Source: Thiopseudomonas sp964394445
GTDB lineage: Bacteria > Pseudomonadota > Gammaproteobacteria > Pseudomonadales > Pseudomonadaceae
DNA: 64,000 bases
Direction: 5' to 3'
NCBI GenBank assembly: GCA_964394445.1
Contig: CAYMXO010000005.1
Span: forward strand, 14,562 to 78,561
This document shows, piece after piece, positions 51,655 through 60,451 of this stretch. The notes under the pieces were generated by a model. It was not told the origin of the DNA, made no database searches, and saw nothing but the letters and a program-made list of their open reading frames with translations. Each line of letters opens with the position of its first letter. Position 1 is the first letter of the stretch. Made by a program: the position numbers and the translations under genes.

Positions 51655-52944
51655 ATGACACAGCAAACGAGCAGTTATATTCCATCCTATCTTGACGCAG
51701 AAAACCCCGGTCCCTGGGGTATTTTCCTGGAACAGGTTGACCGGGTTACTCCCTTTCTGGGCGAACTGGGCAAGTGGGTCGGCACCCTCAAGCATCCGGA
51801 AAAAATTCTGGTGGTGGATATTCCGGTTCTTCTGGATGATGGCAGTATTGCCCACTTCGAAGGCTACCGCGTACAGCACAGCCTGAACTGCGGCCCGGGC
51901 AAGGGCGGCATCCGCTACCATCAGGACGTCACCCTGTCCGAGGTAATGGCCCTGTCAGCCTGGATGTCGGTCAAGACTGCAGTGGTCGGCCTGCCCTACG
52001 GCGGCGCCAAGGGCGGCATCCGCTTCAATCCGCGCAACTACTCAAGGAATGAAGTCGAGCGCATCACCCGCCGCTACATCAACGAAATCAGTGACTTTAT
52101 CGGCGTGGAAAAAGACATTCCCGGCCCCGACGTCAATACCAACGCCCAGACCATGGCCTGGATGATGGATACTTATTCAATGAACGCCGGCAAGGACTGT
52201 CCCGGCATTGTCACCGGCAAGCCGATTGCCATCGGCGGCAGCCTGGGCCGGGTCGAGGCGACCGGGCGTGGCGTATTCATCGTCGGTGCCGCCGCAGCCA
52301 GTGATGCCGGCATCGACCTGTGCGGCGCCCGCATCTGCATCCAGGGCTTTGGCAACGTCGGCAGCACAGCTGCCCGGCTGTTCTGCGAACAGGGCGCCAA
52401 AGTAGTCGCGGTACAGGATCATACCGGCACCGTTTACAACCCCGACGGCCTGCAAATCGGCCCACTGATCGAACACGTTCAGGCCCATGGCGGTGTCGCC
52501 GGCAAACCCAACGTAGAAAGCATCAGTAACGAAGCATTCTGGGAAGTTGAATCCGATATCCTGATTCCGGCCGCGCTGGAAGGACAGATTACCAAAGACA
52601 ATGCCGGCAAAATCAAAACCCGCATCATTGTCGAAGGCGCCAACGGCCCGACCACCCCGGAAGCCGACGACATTCTCACCGCCAACGGGGTGATGGTGGT
52701 TCCCGACGTGCTGGCCAATGCCGGCGGCGTCACCGTCAGCTACTTTGAGTGGGTGCAAAACTCGGCCAATTTTTACTGGAACGAGGAGGAAATCAACCAG
52801 CGCCTGGAAGCCATCATGGACAAGGCCTACAAAACGGTCTCCGCCACCGCCGCCGAGCACCAGGTAACCCTGCGCACCGCCGCCTTCATCACCGCCTGCA
52901 CCCGCATCCTGCAGGTACGCGAACTGCGCGGACTGTACCCCTAA
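51655..52944 (+). CDS. gdhA: Glutamate dehydrogenase (Glu/Leu/Phe/Val dehydrogenase family)
   Basis: 429 residues from the ATG at MTQQTSSYIPSYLDAENPGPWG; the in-frame extension upstream runs through the promoter region and is rejected. The substrate domain has GPGKGGIRYH and LPYGGAKGGIRFNPR (substrate Lys and catalytic Lys) and PGPDVNTNAQTMAWMMD (Asp). The NAD(P) Rossmann part has QGFGNVGSTAARLF. This is the short hexameric type (about 430 residues). Cofactor preference cannot be fixed; NAD-linked catabolic use is common for this type. Monocistronic, ends in a GC hairpin at 52971. Confidence 0.93.
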   Translation: MTQQTSSYIPSYLDAENPGPWGIFLEQVDRVTPFLGELGKWVGTLKHPEKILVVDIPVLLDDGSIAHFEGYRVQHSLNCGPGKGGIRYHQDVTLSEVMALSAWMSVKTAVVGLPYGGAKGGIRFNPRNYSRNEVERITRRYINEISDFIGVEKDIPGPDVNTNAQTMAWMMDTYSMNAGKDCPGIVTGKPIAIGGSLGRVEATGRGVFIVGAAAASDAGIDLCGARICIQGFGNVGSTAARLFCEQGAKVVAVQDHTGTVYNPDGLQIGPLIEHVQAHGGVAGKPNVESISNEAFWEVESDILIPAALEGQITKDNAGKIKTRIIVEGANGPTTPEADDILTANGVMVVPDVLANAGGVTVSYFEWVQNSANFYWNEEEINQRLEAIMDKAYKTVSATAAEHQVTLRTAAFITACTRILQVRELRGLYP

Positions 52945-52970
52945 ACCAGCAAACCTGCGTACCACCAGCG

Positions 52971-52993
52971 CCCCGCCATCCCGGATGGCGGGG
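52971..52993 (+). terminator. GC hairpin after gdhA
   Basis: CCCCGCCATC pairs perfectly with GATGGCGGGG around a CCG loop. No T-tract. Confidence 0.6.
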
Positions 52994-53012
52994 CCGATGC
53001 AAGGCAATCCCC

Positions 53013-53072
53013 GGGCCGGCCGGGACCGGAGTCAGGCATCAGCGCAGCCTGACGCAGCGTCCCGGCCGGCCC
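53013..53072 (+). repeat. Two-armed repeat part, first copy in the gdhA-ribD array
   Basis: A perfect 14-bp outer stem GGGCCGGCCGGGAC / GTCCCGGCCGGCCC (53013-53026, 53059-53072) encloses an arm GTCAGGC / GCCTGAC (53031-53053). The upstream GCGACAGCA box is missing from this copy. Confidence 0.85.
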
Positions 53073-53183
53073 GGACACCACAATATAAAAGTACCAGCCC
53101 AGCGCAAGCGGTCAGACACAAAACCAATCCACGAATCCGTCCGCCGCAGCACAGCGTTTCAGCTCCGGCGCTGTGCCGTCACG

Positions 53184-53211
53184 CCGGTCACGGCTGAAGC
53201 CGTTCCTACAG
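53184..53211 (+). repeat. REP element, first in the gdhA-ribD array
   Basis: CCGGTCACGGCTGAAGCCGT followed by TCCTACAG. Pseudomonas-type REP inside the 295-bp unit. Confidence 0.8.
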
Positions 53212-53250
53212 AAAAGCAGGACATCAGTTCCCGATGACAGCGTCCAGTCG

Positions 53251-53368
53251 ATGCGACAGCATCCCGCCACAGACGGGATACCCCCCACCCGCACACGGCA
53301 GACTTCGGACCGGGCGGGACCGGAGTCAGGCATCAGCGCAGCGCAGCCTGACGGAGCGTTCCGCCCGG
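53251..53368 (+). repeat. GCGACAGCA-family repeat, second unit of the gdhA-ribD array
   Basis: ATGCGACAGCATCCCGCC-ACA-GACGGG at 53251-53276 in parts; then the fold with outer stem CCGGGCGG (53310-53317) / CCGCCCGG (53361-53368), arm GTCAGGC / GCCTGAC and arm CGGA / TCCG. The two-armed part lies 294 bases after the first copy and 297 before the third. Confidence 0.85.
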
Positions 53369-53481
53369 CCCGGACGCCGCAGCGCAAAAACAATAGCCCA
53401 GCGCAAACAGTCAGACACAAAACCAACCACGAATCCGTCCGCCGCAGTACGGCGTTTCAGCCTCGGCGTTGTGCCGTCACA

Positions 53482-53509
53482 CCGATCGCGGCTGAAGCCG
53501 ATCCAACAG
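53482..53509 (+). repeat. REP element, second in the gdhA-ribD array
   Basis: CCGATCGCGGCTGAAGCCGA followed by TCCAACAG. Confidence 0.8.
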
Positions 53510-53547
53510 AAAACAGAACATCAGTTCCCGATGACAGCCCCCGGTCG

Positions 53548-53668
53548 ATGCGACAGCATCCCGCCACAGGCGGGATACCCCCCACCAGCACACGGCAGAT
53601 TTCGGGCCGGGCGGGACCGGAGTCAGGCATCAGCGCAGCGCAGCCTGACGGAGCGTTCCGGCCGGTCC
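53548..53668 (+). repeat. GCGACAGCA-family repeat, third unit of the gdhA-ribD array
   Basis: Box and palindrome at 53548-53575 (CCCGCC-ACA-GGCGGG), then outer stem GGACCGG (53614-53620) / CCGGTCC (53662-53668) with arms GTCAGGC / GCCTGAC and CGGA / TCCG. The array ends about 90 bases before the ribD stop; the rest is A/C-rich sequence without a gene. Confidence 0.85.
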
Positions 53669-53762
53669 AGACGCCACAGTGCCAAAACCTTCCCAACCCA
53701 ACACCCCCGCCGCCACAGCACAAAAACCACCCCGGACACCACAGCCCAAACAAACCCGCAGC

Positions 53763-54863
53763 TCAAAACCGACAACTAATCCGCCAGTCCTGCCCCACCG
53801 CACGCATATCGGTAATTTTCAGATCCACCGCATCCGCCATGCGCAGCAGGGGCAAATCAAGCAAAGGCCGGGCGTCGCTGCCCAACAGCTTCGGCGCCAT
53901 ATAAATCACCAGCTCATCCAGCAAACCGGCCTGCAGGAAGGCTCCGGCCAGCCGTGGCCCGGCTTCTACCAGCACCTCATTCGCCTCATGCTCGCGCGCC
54001 AGGGACTCCAGCAGCGCGCGCAGGTCCACTTGCCCGTTCAGTTCCGGCAAATGCAACAGCCCGGCATCATCAGGCATGGCCACCGGCACACGATAGCTGG
54101 CCAGCCAGGCATTGGCTTCCTGATAAAAAGGGCTGTCAAAAGGCACCCGCAAACGCCCGTCCACAACCACCCGCATCCGCCGGCACTGCAAGGCCAATGC
54201 CTTTTGTGGCCCCGGCAGATCAAGCTGGTCCGCCCGCACCGTCAGCCGCGCACCATCCAGCAACACGGTGTCGGCGCCACTGACCACCACACTGCTGCGC
54301 GCCCGCAAGCGCTGCACATCGGCCCGGGCTGCCGGACCGGTGATCCACTGGCTTTCACCGCTGGCCATGGCGGTACGCCCGTCCAGACTCATGGCCAGTT
54401 TGACCACCGTCCAGGGCAAGCCATTACGCATGCGCCTGGCAAAGCCACGGTTCAGTTCCTGCGCCTGCTCCTGCAGGGCACCACCAAGCAGCTGTACTTC
54501 AATCCCCGCACTGCGCAGCAGCTCCAGGCCGCGTCCGGCCACCTGCGGGTTGGGATCCTGCATCGCCACCACAACCTTGCCGACCCCTGCATCTACCAGT
54601 GCCTGCGCGCAGGGTGGTGTGCGCCCATGGTGGCTACAGGGTTCCAGTGTCACATAGGCCGTAGCATCCCGCGCCAGCTCGCCAGCAGCGCGCAAGGCAT
54701 GCACTTCCGCATGCGGTGTGCCCGCCAGCGGGTGCCAGCCTTCACCAACCAGCCTGCCATCACGCACCAGAACACAGCCGACGCGCGGGTTGGGATGGGT
54801 TGAGTACAACCCCTGGCCGGCCAGCTGCAAAGCCCGGCTCATCCAGCACTGGGCGGAACTCAT
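53763..54863 (-). CDS. ribD: Bifunctional riboflavin biosynthesis protein RibD
   Basis: 366 residues. An N-terminal deaminase domain with zinc motif TPHAEVHAL and PCSHHGRTPPCAQALVDAG (about 50-90), and a C-terminal reductase domain from about 145 (PWTVVKLAMSLDGRTAMASGESQWITG). It converts 2,5-diamino-6-ribosylamino-pyrimidinone 5'-phosphate to the reduced ribityl uracil in two steps. It overlaps the nrdR stop by 4 bases (nrdR-ribD, as in Pseudomonas). No other rib gene follows, because the repeat array starts right after it. Confidence 0.97.
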   Translation of the reverse strand: MSSAQCWMSRALQLAGQGLYSTHPNPRVGCVLVRDGRLVGEGWHPLAGTPHAEVHALRAAGELARDATAYVTLEPCSHHGRTPPCAQALVDAGVGKVVVAMQDPNPQVAGRGLELLRSAGIEVQLLGGALQEQAQELNRGFARRMRNGLPWTVVKLAMSLDGRTAMASGESQWITGPAARADVQRLRARSSVVVSGADTVLLDGARLTVRADQLDLPGPQKALALQCRRMRVVVDGRLRVPFDSPFYQEANAWLASYRVPVAMPDDAGLLHLPELNGQVDLRALLESLAREHEANEVLVEAGPRLAGAFLQAGLLDELVIYMAPKLLGSDARPLLDLPLLRMADAVDLKITDMRAVGQDWRISCRF

Positions 54864-55324
54864 TCTCCGGCCTGCTCGCGACTCATGCGTTCGATTTCGG
54901 CACGAAATTCGTTCAGGTCCTGAAAACGGCGGTACACCGAAGCAAAACGGATATAGGCCACCTCGTCCAGCTTGCGCAACTCGTTCATCACCAGCTCGCC
55001 AGCCACCAGAGACTGGATTTCGCGCTCACCGGTGGCCCGCAGTTTGCGTTTGATGTTGGCAACCGCCTCTTCGACCTGCTCAAGGCTGACCGGGCGCTTT
55101 TCCAGTGCGCGCATCATCCCGGCGCGCAACTTGTTTTCGTCAAACGGCTGCCGGCTGCCATCCTGTTTGATCAGGCGCGGCAACTGCAACTCGGCAGTCT
55201 CAAAAGTGGTAAAACGCTCTGTGCAGGAAATGCACTCACGGCGCCGGCGCACCTGATCGCCATTGGCCACCAGCCGCGAATCCACCACCTTGGTATCGTT
55301 GGCACCACAAAACGGGCAATGCAT
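54860..55324 (-). CDS. nrdR: Transcriptional repressor NrdR
   Basis: 154 residues. An N-terminal zinc ribbon (CPFCGANDTKVVDSR ... CISCTERFTTFE) and an ATP-cone domain (about 49-139, VIKQDGSRQPFDENKLRAGMMRALEKRPV-like). It represses ribonucleotide reductase genes when dATP is bound. Upstream of ribD with a 4-base overlap. Start 181 bases from miaB on the other strand. Confidence 0.97.
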   Translation of the reverse strand: MHCPFCGANDTKVVDSRLVANGDQVRRRRECISCTERFTTFETAELQLPRLIKQDGSRQPFDENKLRAGMMRALEKRPVSLEQVEEAVANIKRKLRATGEREIQSLVAGELVMNELRKLDEVAYIRFASVYRRFQDLNEFRAEIERMSREQAGE

Positions 55325-55505
55325 GAAAGGTCACTCCTGGAAGGAACTTGATGGCAATATGTTACCCCAACCACAGCCCTGCCGGACACAGGACCACAAT
55401 ATAAGCCCCTTCCAGGATCAAGAATGGACCAACGCGCTTTGCCGCAACCGGTCGCGCAACCTATAATGTCGCGTTTGTTTGATCTCTGCACAACAGGACC
55501 CCTCC

Positions 55506-56855
55506 ATGGCCAAAAAACTCTTTATCGAAACCCACGGCTGTCAGATGAACGAGTACGACAGCTCGCGCATGGCCGACCTGCTGGGCGAACAGGAAGCCAT
55601 GGAAGCCACCGACAACCCGGCTGAAGCAGACGTTATTTTGCTCAATACCTGCTCGATCCGCGAAAAGGCCCAGGAAAAGGTATTTTCCCAGCTGGGCCGT
55701 TGGCGTGAGCTGAAACAGGCCAACCCCGGGCTGGTGATTGGTGTCGGAGGTTGCGTAGCCAGCCAGGAAGGTGCCGCCATCCGCGATCGCGCGCCCTATG
55801 TCGACGTGGTATTTGGTCCGCAAACCCTGCACCGCCTGCCGGAGATGATCGATGCGGTACGCAGCACCGGCGAAGCCCAGGTGGACATTTCCTTCCCGGA
55901 AATTGAAAAGTTCGACCGCCTGCCCGAGCCACGGGTTGACGGCCCGACGGCTTTTGTTTCCATCATGGAAGGCTGCAGCAAATACTGCACCTTCTGCGTG
56001 GTGCCCTATACCCGCGGCGAGGAAGTCAGCCGCCCGGCAGCCGACGTGCTGGAAGAAATCCGCCATCTGGCCGACAACGGCGTGCGTGAGGTGACCCTGC
56101 TTGGCCAGAACGTCAACGGCTACCGTGGCGAGCTGGTGGTTGGCGGCATTGGCCAGATCATCGACCTGGCCGACCTGCTGCGGCTGGTCTCGGAAATCGA
56201 CGGCATCGAGCGCATTCGCTACACCACCTCACACCCACTGGAATTTTCCGACGCCCTGATCGAAGCCCATGCGACCCTGCCCAAATTAGTGCGCTATCTG
56301 CACCTGCCAGTGCAGTCGGGCTCCGACCGGGTGCTGGCCAACATGAAGCGCAATCACACTGCCCTGGAATACAAATCCCGCATCCGCAAGCTGAAAAAAG
56401 CGGTACCGGACATGCTGATCAGTTCCGACTTTATCGTTGGCTTCCCCGGCGAAAGCGACAAGGATTTTGAGCAAACCATGAATCTGATCGCCGATATCGG
56501 TTTTGATTTCTCGTTTTCCTTTGTATATAGCGCCCGCCCCGGGACACCGGCTGCCGAACTGGCCGACAACACCCCGGAAGAAGTAAAAAAAGAACGCCTG
56601 TCCATTTTGCAACAGCGCCTGCAACAGCAAGGCTTTGAGCACAGCCGGCGCATGGTCGGCCAGATCCAGCGCATTCTGGTCACCGACTATTCGAAAAAAG
56701 ATCCGGGCATGCTGCAGGGCCGCAACGAGTTCAACCGGGTGGTCAACTTCCGCAGCGACAACCCGCTGCTGATCGGCAAGTTTGTCGACTGTGAAATCAT
56801 GGAAGCCAAGCCGTTTTCCCTGCTTGGACGCTGCATCGAAGGCAGTGAATACTAG
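55506..56855 (+). CDS. miaB: tRNA-2-methylthio-N6-dimethylallyladenosine synthase MiaB
   Basis: 449 residues from MAKKLFIETHGCQMNEYDS with AGGA upstream; nine codons of in-frame upstream sequence are excluded. The auxiliary cluster cysteines are Cys12, Cys49 and Cys83; the radical-SAM motif CSKYCTFC gives Cys157, Cys161 and Cys164. A TRAM domain closes the protein (about 375-440). It adds the 2-methylthio group to i6A37 of tRNAs reading UNN codons. ybeZ/ybeY, often next to miaB, are not here. Confidence 0.97.
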   Translation: MAKKLFIETHGCQMNEYDSSRMADLLGEQEAMEATDNPAEADVILLNTCSIREKAQEKVFSQLGRWRELKQANPGLVIGVGGCVASQEGAAIRDRAPYVDVVFGPQTLHRLPEMIDAVRSTGEAQVDISFPEIEKFDRLPEPRVDGPTAFVSIMEGCSKYCTFCVVPYTRGEEVSRPAADVLEEIRHLADNGVREVTLLGQNVNGYRGELVVGGIGQIIDLADLLRLVSEIDGIERIRYTTSHPLEFSDALIEAHATLPKLVRYLHLPVQSGSDRVLANMKRNHTALEYKSRIRKLKKAVPDMLISSDFIVGFPGESDKDFEQTMNLIADIGFDFSFSFVYSARPGTPAAELADNTPEEVKKERLSILQQRLQQQGFEHSRRMVGQIQRILVTDYSKKDPGMLQGRNEFNRVVNFRSDNPLLIGKFVDCEIMEAKPFSLLGRCIEGSEY

Positions 56856-57040
56856 CGTTTGCACGACTGCTTCGGCCCTGTACCGGAGTAGCCAGCGTGC
56901 TTTCACTTACCAGAATTGCCAACTAAATCGCCTTATACTCTAGTTGCACTGGCCATTGGCGGAAGTTTCTGGTAATTTCGCCGGCTTGTAACGGCAGAGG
57001 CATCTGCATCGAGTTTTTTAGTTGTGGGAGGCACTGAGTT

Positions 57041-57484
57041 ATGCCTAAGAAAGAAGAGCAATCCGGTAGTCAGCTGACACGCGCCTTTGTCCCCTATAAA
57101 GAAGCCAAGGGCGAAGAGTACATGGGCGAGAAGATGCGCGCCCACTTTGTCGAAATCCTCAACACCTGGAAGCAGGAGCTGCGTGAAGAAGTCGACCGCA
57201 CTGTCAATTACATGAAAGACGAAGCGGCCAACTTCCCCGACCCTGCTGACCGCGCCAGCCAGGAAGAAGAATTCAGTCTGGAGCTGCGCACCCGCGATCG
57301 CGAGCGCAAGCTGATCAAGAAAATTGACGAGACACTGCAGTTGATCGAGGACGAAGAGTACGGCTGGTGTGAAGCCTGTGGCGTAGAAATCGGTTTGCGC
57401 CGTCTGGAAGCACGCCCCACTGCCACCCAATGCATCGACTGCAAAACCCTGGCAGAAATCAAGGAAAAGCAGATGGGTTCCTAA
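57041..57484 (+). CDS. dksA: RNA polymerase-binding transcription factor DksA
   Basis: 147 residues. A coiled-coil (about 30-105) with the acidic tip DPADRASQEEEF and a C-terminal zinc finger (CEACGVEIGLRRLEARPTATQCIDC). It enters the RNA polymerase secondary channel and works with ppGpp in the stringent response. All four zinc cysteines are present, so this is the canonical DksA rather than the zinc-free paralogue. Monocistronic, with a strong terminator. Confidence 0.98.
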   Translation: MPKKEEQSGSQLTRAFVPYKEAKGEEYMGEKMRAHFVEILNTWKQELREEVDRTVNYMKDEAANFPDPADRASQEEEFSLELRTRDRERKLIKKIDETLQLIEDEEYGWCEACGVEIGLRRLEARPTATQCIDCKTLAEIKEKQMGS

Positions 57485-57500
57485 AGGGTGCCTGAACTGC

Positions 57501-57528
57501 AAACGGGGCCCACAAGGCCCCGTTTTTT
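57501..57528. terminator. Terminator after dksA
   Basis: AAACGGGGCC pairs with GGCCCCGTTT around a CACAA loop, followed by a T-run. It can also act on trpS transcripts from the other side. Confidence 0.93.
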
Positions 57529-57633
57529 TATTGTGTACAACCCGCCAAAAGAAGAGCCCGGACCCGGTACTACAAGCCGGGTTTCAGCCCGGCCTGCACT
57601 GCATTGCGTAGATGAATTGCCTTTACAGGCCTG

Positions 57634-58968
57634 TCAGTCTGCCGCCAGCTCGCGCAGGCTTTCCAGCACGTGCTGACAGGCTGCCTGGTCAGCCAGCACG
57701 GCGCTTTCGGCCACGCGCTCACCACCCTGCATGGCCAGAATTTGCAAGCCTTCCTGGCGCAGCTCCAGCCCACCTGCCTGCAAGGCCTTGAGCACCATCC
57801 CCGCGGCACGGCCATCCGCAAAGGCAACCGAAAGCAGAATATCCTCGCCGGCAGCATCCAGTACCCGGAAACGAAAGCCGGAATCATCACGGAAACTTAC
57901 CGCGCGCACAGCTTTTTTCGTCTTTTTCTCTTTCTTCTGTGTTGTCACCGCTACCTGGCTGAAGCTGCTCAGCCCTACCGCCTCCCGCAACTCGGCCAGA
58001 AACGGTGTGGCAATCGTCCTCGCCCTGGCAGCCCCGGCCAGCAGGATGTCTTCCAGGTCATCCGGGCGCCCGAGCAAATCGTGGTAACGCTCGCGTGGTT
58101 GCGCCAGCTGCCCGTCCAGCAGCTCGAACAGGCGTTGCTTGGCCTCACCCCAGGCAAGCCCGCCACACAGGTCCGCATGCATCTGTGTGGTCTGCTCCGT
58201 ACTGGCAAACGCCTTGTACAGGGTAAACAGGTGCGATTCATCAGGGTCCTTGGGCTCACCGGGCAGGCGCGAGTCAGTGACAATGCGGGCAATCGCCGCC
58301 TTCAGTTCTTTGGCGGAGGAAAACAGCGGGATGGTGTTGTCATAGCTCTTGGACATCTTGCGTCCGTCCAGCCCCGGCAAGGTAGCCACCTCCTCGGCAA
58401 TCTGTGCTTCAGGCATGACAAAAAATTCACGGCCGGCACCAAACAGGTGGTTAAAACGCTGGCCGATATCACGGGCCATTTCTACGTGCTGGATCTGGTC
58501 GCGGCCGACCGGTACCCGGTTCGCGTTAAACATCAGGATGTCTGCCGCCATCAACACCGGATAGCTGAACAGACCCATGCTGATGCCGGCATCCGGATCT
58601 TCGCCGGCTGCCTCGTTCTGGTCCACCGCAGCCTTGTAGGCATGGGCGCGGTTCAGCAGCCCCTTGCCTGCAACACAGGTCAACAACCAGGTCAGCTCGG
58701 GAATCTCCGGAATGTCCGATTGACGATAAAACGTGGCTTTTTCCGGGTCCAGTCCGCCAGCCAGCCAGGTTGCGGCAATTTCCAGGCGGGATTGCTGGAT
58801 GCGTGCCGGATCATCGCACTTGATCAGCGCATGATAATCCGCCAGGAAATAAAAGGACTCTACATCGTCCGACCTGCTGGCCTCAATCGCCGGACGGATC
58901 GCTCCGGCATAGTTGCCAAGGTGCGGTGTACCCGTGGTGGTAATGCCGGTTAACACTCGTTTTTTCAT
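57634..58968 (-). CDS. trpS: Tryptophanyl-tRNA synthetase
   Basis: 444 residues from MKKRVLTGITTTGTPHLGNYAGAI; a GTG four codons upstream is possible. Class I synthetase: HIGH variant TPHLGNY and KMSKS in GLDGRKMSKSYDN. As in Pseudomonas it is about 100 residues longer than E. coli TrpS: after a Lys-rich linker (TQKKEKKTKK) comes a small C-terminal domain (FRDDSGFRFRVLDAAGEDILLSVAFADGRAAG) like the YegP/DUF1508 fold. The role of that domain is unknown. It probably leads the reverse-strand group with the hydrolase gene. Confidence 0.97.
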   Translation of the reverse strand: MKKRVLTGITTTGTPHLGNYAGAIRPAIEASRSDDVESFYFLADYHALIKCDDPARIQQSRLEIAATWLAGGLDPEKATFYRQSDIPEIPELTWLLTCVAGKGLLNRAHAYKAAVDQNEAAGEDPDAGISMGLFSYPVLMAADILMFNANRVPVGRDQIQHVEMARDIGQRFNHLFGAGREFFVMPEAQIAEEVATLPGLDGRKMSKSYDNTIPLFSSAKELKAAIARIVTDSRLPGEPKDPDESHLFTLYKAFASTEQTTQMHADLCGGLAWGEAKQRLFELLDGQLAQPRERYHDLLGRPDDLEDILLAGAARARTIATPFLAELREAVGLSSFSQVAVTTQKKEKKTKKAVRAVSFRDDSGFRFRVLDAAGEDILLSVAFADGRAAGMVLKALQAGGLELRQEGLQILAMQGGERVAESAVLADQAACQHVLESLRELAAD

Positions 58969-59075
58969 CAACTTGCTCACTTGTTCTAGTCTTGCTGCTC
59001 TTGGGGTTCAAGAAAATTTCCGCGCCGGCAACAACGTCCTTGCCCGTCTTGCGCCTGTCGCACCACGGCAGCGGC

Positions 59076-59711
59076 TTACTGAAATACCTGCTGCACGACA
59101 CACTCTTTCAGCTCCACCAACCGGCCGTGGAAAAAATGTCCGCTTTGGGGAATCCGGCACAACTGATGGGGACGCTGCAATGCCGCAGCCCAGTCGTACA
59201 CCAGTTGCGGATCAATGACTTCATCCTCTTCCGGCTGAATCACCGTCAGGCGGCCCTGCCCGGCAATCCAGTGCGGAGTCCGGATGCGCATCGCCGCCGG
59301 TGCCACCAGACAGATCTGTGCGGCTGGCGCGCCCTGCAGCTCAAGCCGGCCGGACAGGCTGGCTGCAACAAAGCCGCCAAAAGAAAAACCGAACAGATAG
59401 ACCGGCAAACCCTGGTGACGCTCGCAGAGCCAGGCCAATGCCGCCTCTGCATCATCAACTTCGCCGCTATCCATATCATGCACGCCCGCGCTCTTGCCAG
59501 TGCCACGGTAGTTGAACCTGAGCGTGGCCAGGCCGTGATCCCGCGCAGTGCGCTGCAGGGTTGAAACCACCTTGTTGAGCATGGTGCCGCCCTGCTGCGG
59601 GTTTGGATGGCACAGCAGTGCAACGGCCCTTGCGCCCTCTGTTGCCAGATACATGGCTTCCAGATTCCCGGCTGGTCCCGGAACCATTACCCGCTCTTCA
59701 CGTACTAACAC
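59076..59711 (-). CDS. Alpha/beta hydrolase (PA4440-like)
   Basis: About 211 residues from a GTG with AAGG 6 bases upstream; ATGs at 59732 and 59687 are alternatives. ALLCHPNPQQGGTMLNKVV (oxyanion region), FNYRGTGKSAG, nucleophile elbow GFSFGGF, acid in IQPEEDEVID and His in QSGHFFHG: a complete triad. No signal peptide, so cytosolic. This family of dienelactone-hydrolase-like proteins has no agreed substrate. The same gene accompanies trpS in Pseudomonas. Confidence 0.85.
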   Translation of the reverse strand: MLVREERVMVPGPAGNLEAMYLATEGARAVALLCHPNPQQGGTMLNKVVSTLQRTARDHGLATLRFNYRGTGKSAGVHDMDSGEVDDAEAALAWLCERHQGLPVYLFGFSFGGFVAASLSGRLELQGAPAAQICLVAPAAMRIRTPHWIAGQGRLTVIQPEEDEVIDPQLVYDWAAALQRPHQLCRIPQSGHFFHGRLVELKECVVQQVFQ

Positions 59712-59887
59712 TCTGCGCCTTAGCCTCCGCATGTCGTTTTGTCTGATTGCAAAAAAGTTTCTGCTGGCCAATAGTTACACTTGATGTTGCAACATGGCCC
59801 GCCAGTTTGCGCTATTCTATGCACCACATGCAGACTGTGCCACATACAGGCGCCGGGCTTTCATTGATCACCCGAAGAGGATATTCC

Positions 59888-60400
59888 GTGGACAACTCAA
59901 TTCCCGTCTGGTTACTTCCACTACTGAGTTTCATTGTTGGTATTGCCGCGACCTTGCTGGTCAGCCGCATGATGCGCAACAACGCGCCGGCCGCCCAGAC
60001 CAAAAGCCGGCTGGACGACCTGCAACAACAGTTTGACAGTTACCAGGATGAAGTCGTGGCACACTTTAGCACGACCGCCGAGCTGGTCAACAAACTGACC
60101 GAAAACTATCAGAACGTGCAAGAGCACCTGTTGCAATCGGCCGAACGCCTGGCACTGGACGAAGGAACCCGTCAACGCCTACTGAACAGTCTGGTCGACA
60201 CCAAGGCGCTGGAGCAGCCGCAACAGGCGGCTGCCACTGTGGGTGCCGAGCCGGAAGCTGAAGCTGCTGAAGCTGAAACCCCTGCACCGGCACAGCCCGC
60301 TGACGAAGAGACGGTACCTGAGCCACCGCGCGACTACGCCAACAAGCAGGAAGGTGAAGTCGGTACCCTGGATGAGAACTTTGGTCTGAAAAAAGATTGA
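59888..60400 (+). CDS. zapG: ZapG/YhcB family (DUF1043) inner membrane protein
   Basis: 170 residues from a GTG with AGAGGA 7 bases upstream; in-frame ATGs further upstream lack a ribosome site. One N-terminal membrane helix (about 6-26, VWLLPLLSFIVGIAATLLVS), a coiled coil (about 40-95, LDDLQQQFDSYQDEVVAHFSTTAELVNKLTENYQNV, the DUF1043 mark) and an Ala/Pro/Glu-rich disordered tail. YhcB interacts with division and wall-elongation proteins. Convergent with algW. Confidence 0.88.
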   Translation: MDNSIPVWLLPLLSFIVGIAATLLVSRMMRNNAPAAQTKSRLDDLQQQFDSYQDEVVAHFSTTAELVNKLTENYQNVQEHLLQSAERLALDEGTRQRLLNSLVDTKALEQPQQAAATVGAEPEAEAAEAETPAPAQPADEETVPEPPRDYANKQEGEVGTLDENFGLKKD

Positions 60401-60414
60401 TTCGGGCTTCTGCT

Positions 60415-60444
60415 GCCTGCGTAACCCATGCGGGTTGCGCAGGC
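60415..60444. terminator. Bidirectional hairpin between zapG and algW
   Basis: GCCTGCGTAACCC pairs with GGGTTGCGCAGGC (one T-G wobble) around ATGC. No T-tract, so it may be factor-assisted. Confidence 0.6.
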
Positions 60445-60451
60445 GTCCTGC

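Noticed and set aside
46973..53700. CRISPR array
   Set aside because: The repeat units are about 295-312 bp with internal hairpins and REPs, with no short repeat-spacer pattern and no cas genes.
53173..53904. A 243-residue plus-strand open frame with internal repeats, between gdhA and ribD
   Set aside because: It is open only because the 297-bp repeat period is a multiple of three, so the same stop-free frame recurs. It has no ribosome site and a biased Arg/Pro/Ser/Thr composition, and it runs into the end of ribD on the other strand.
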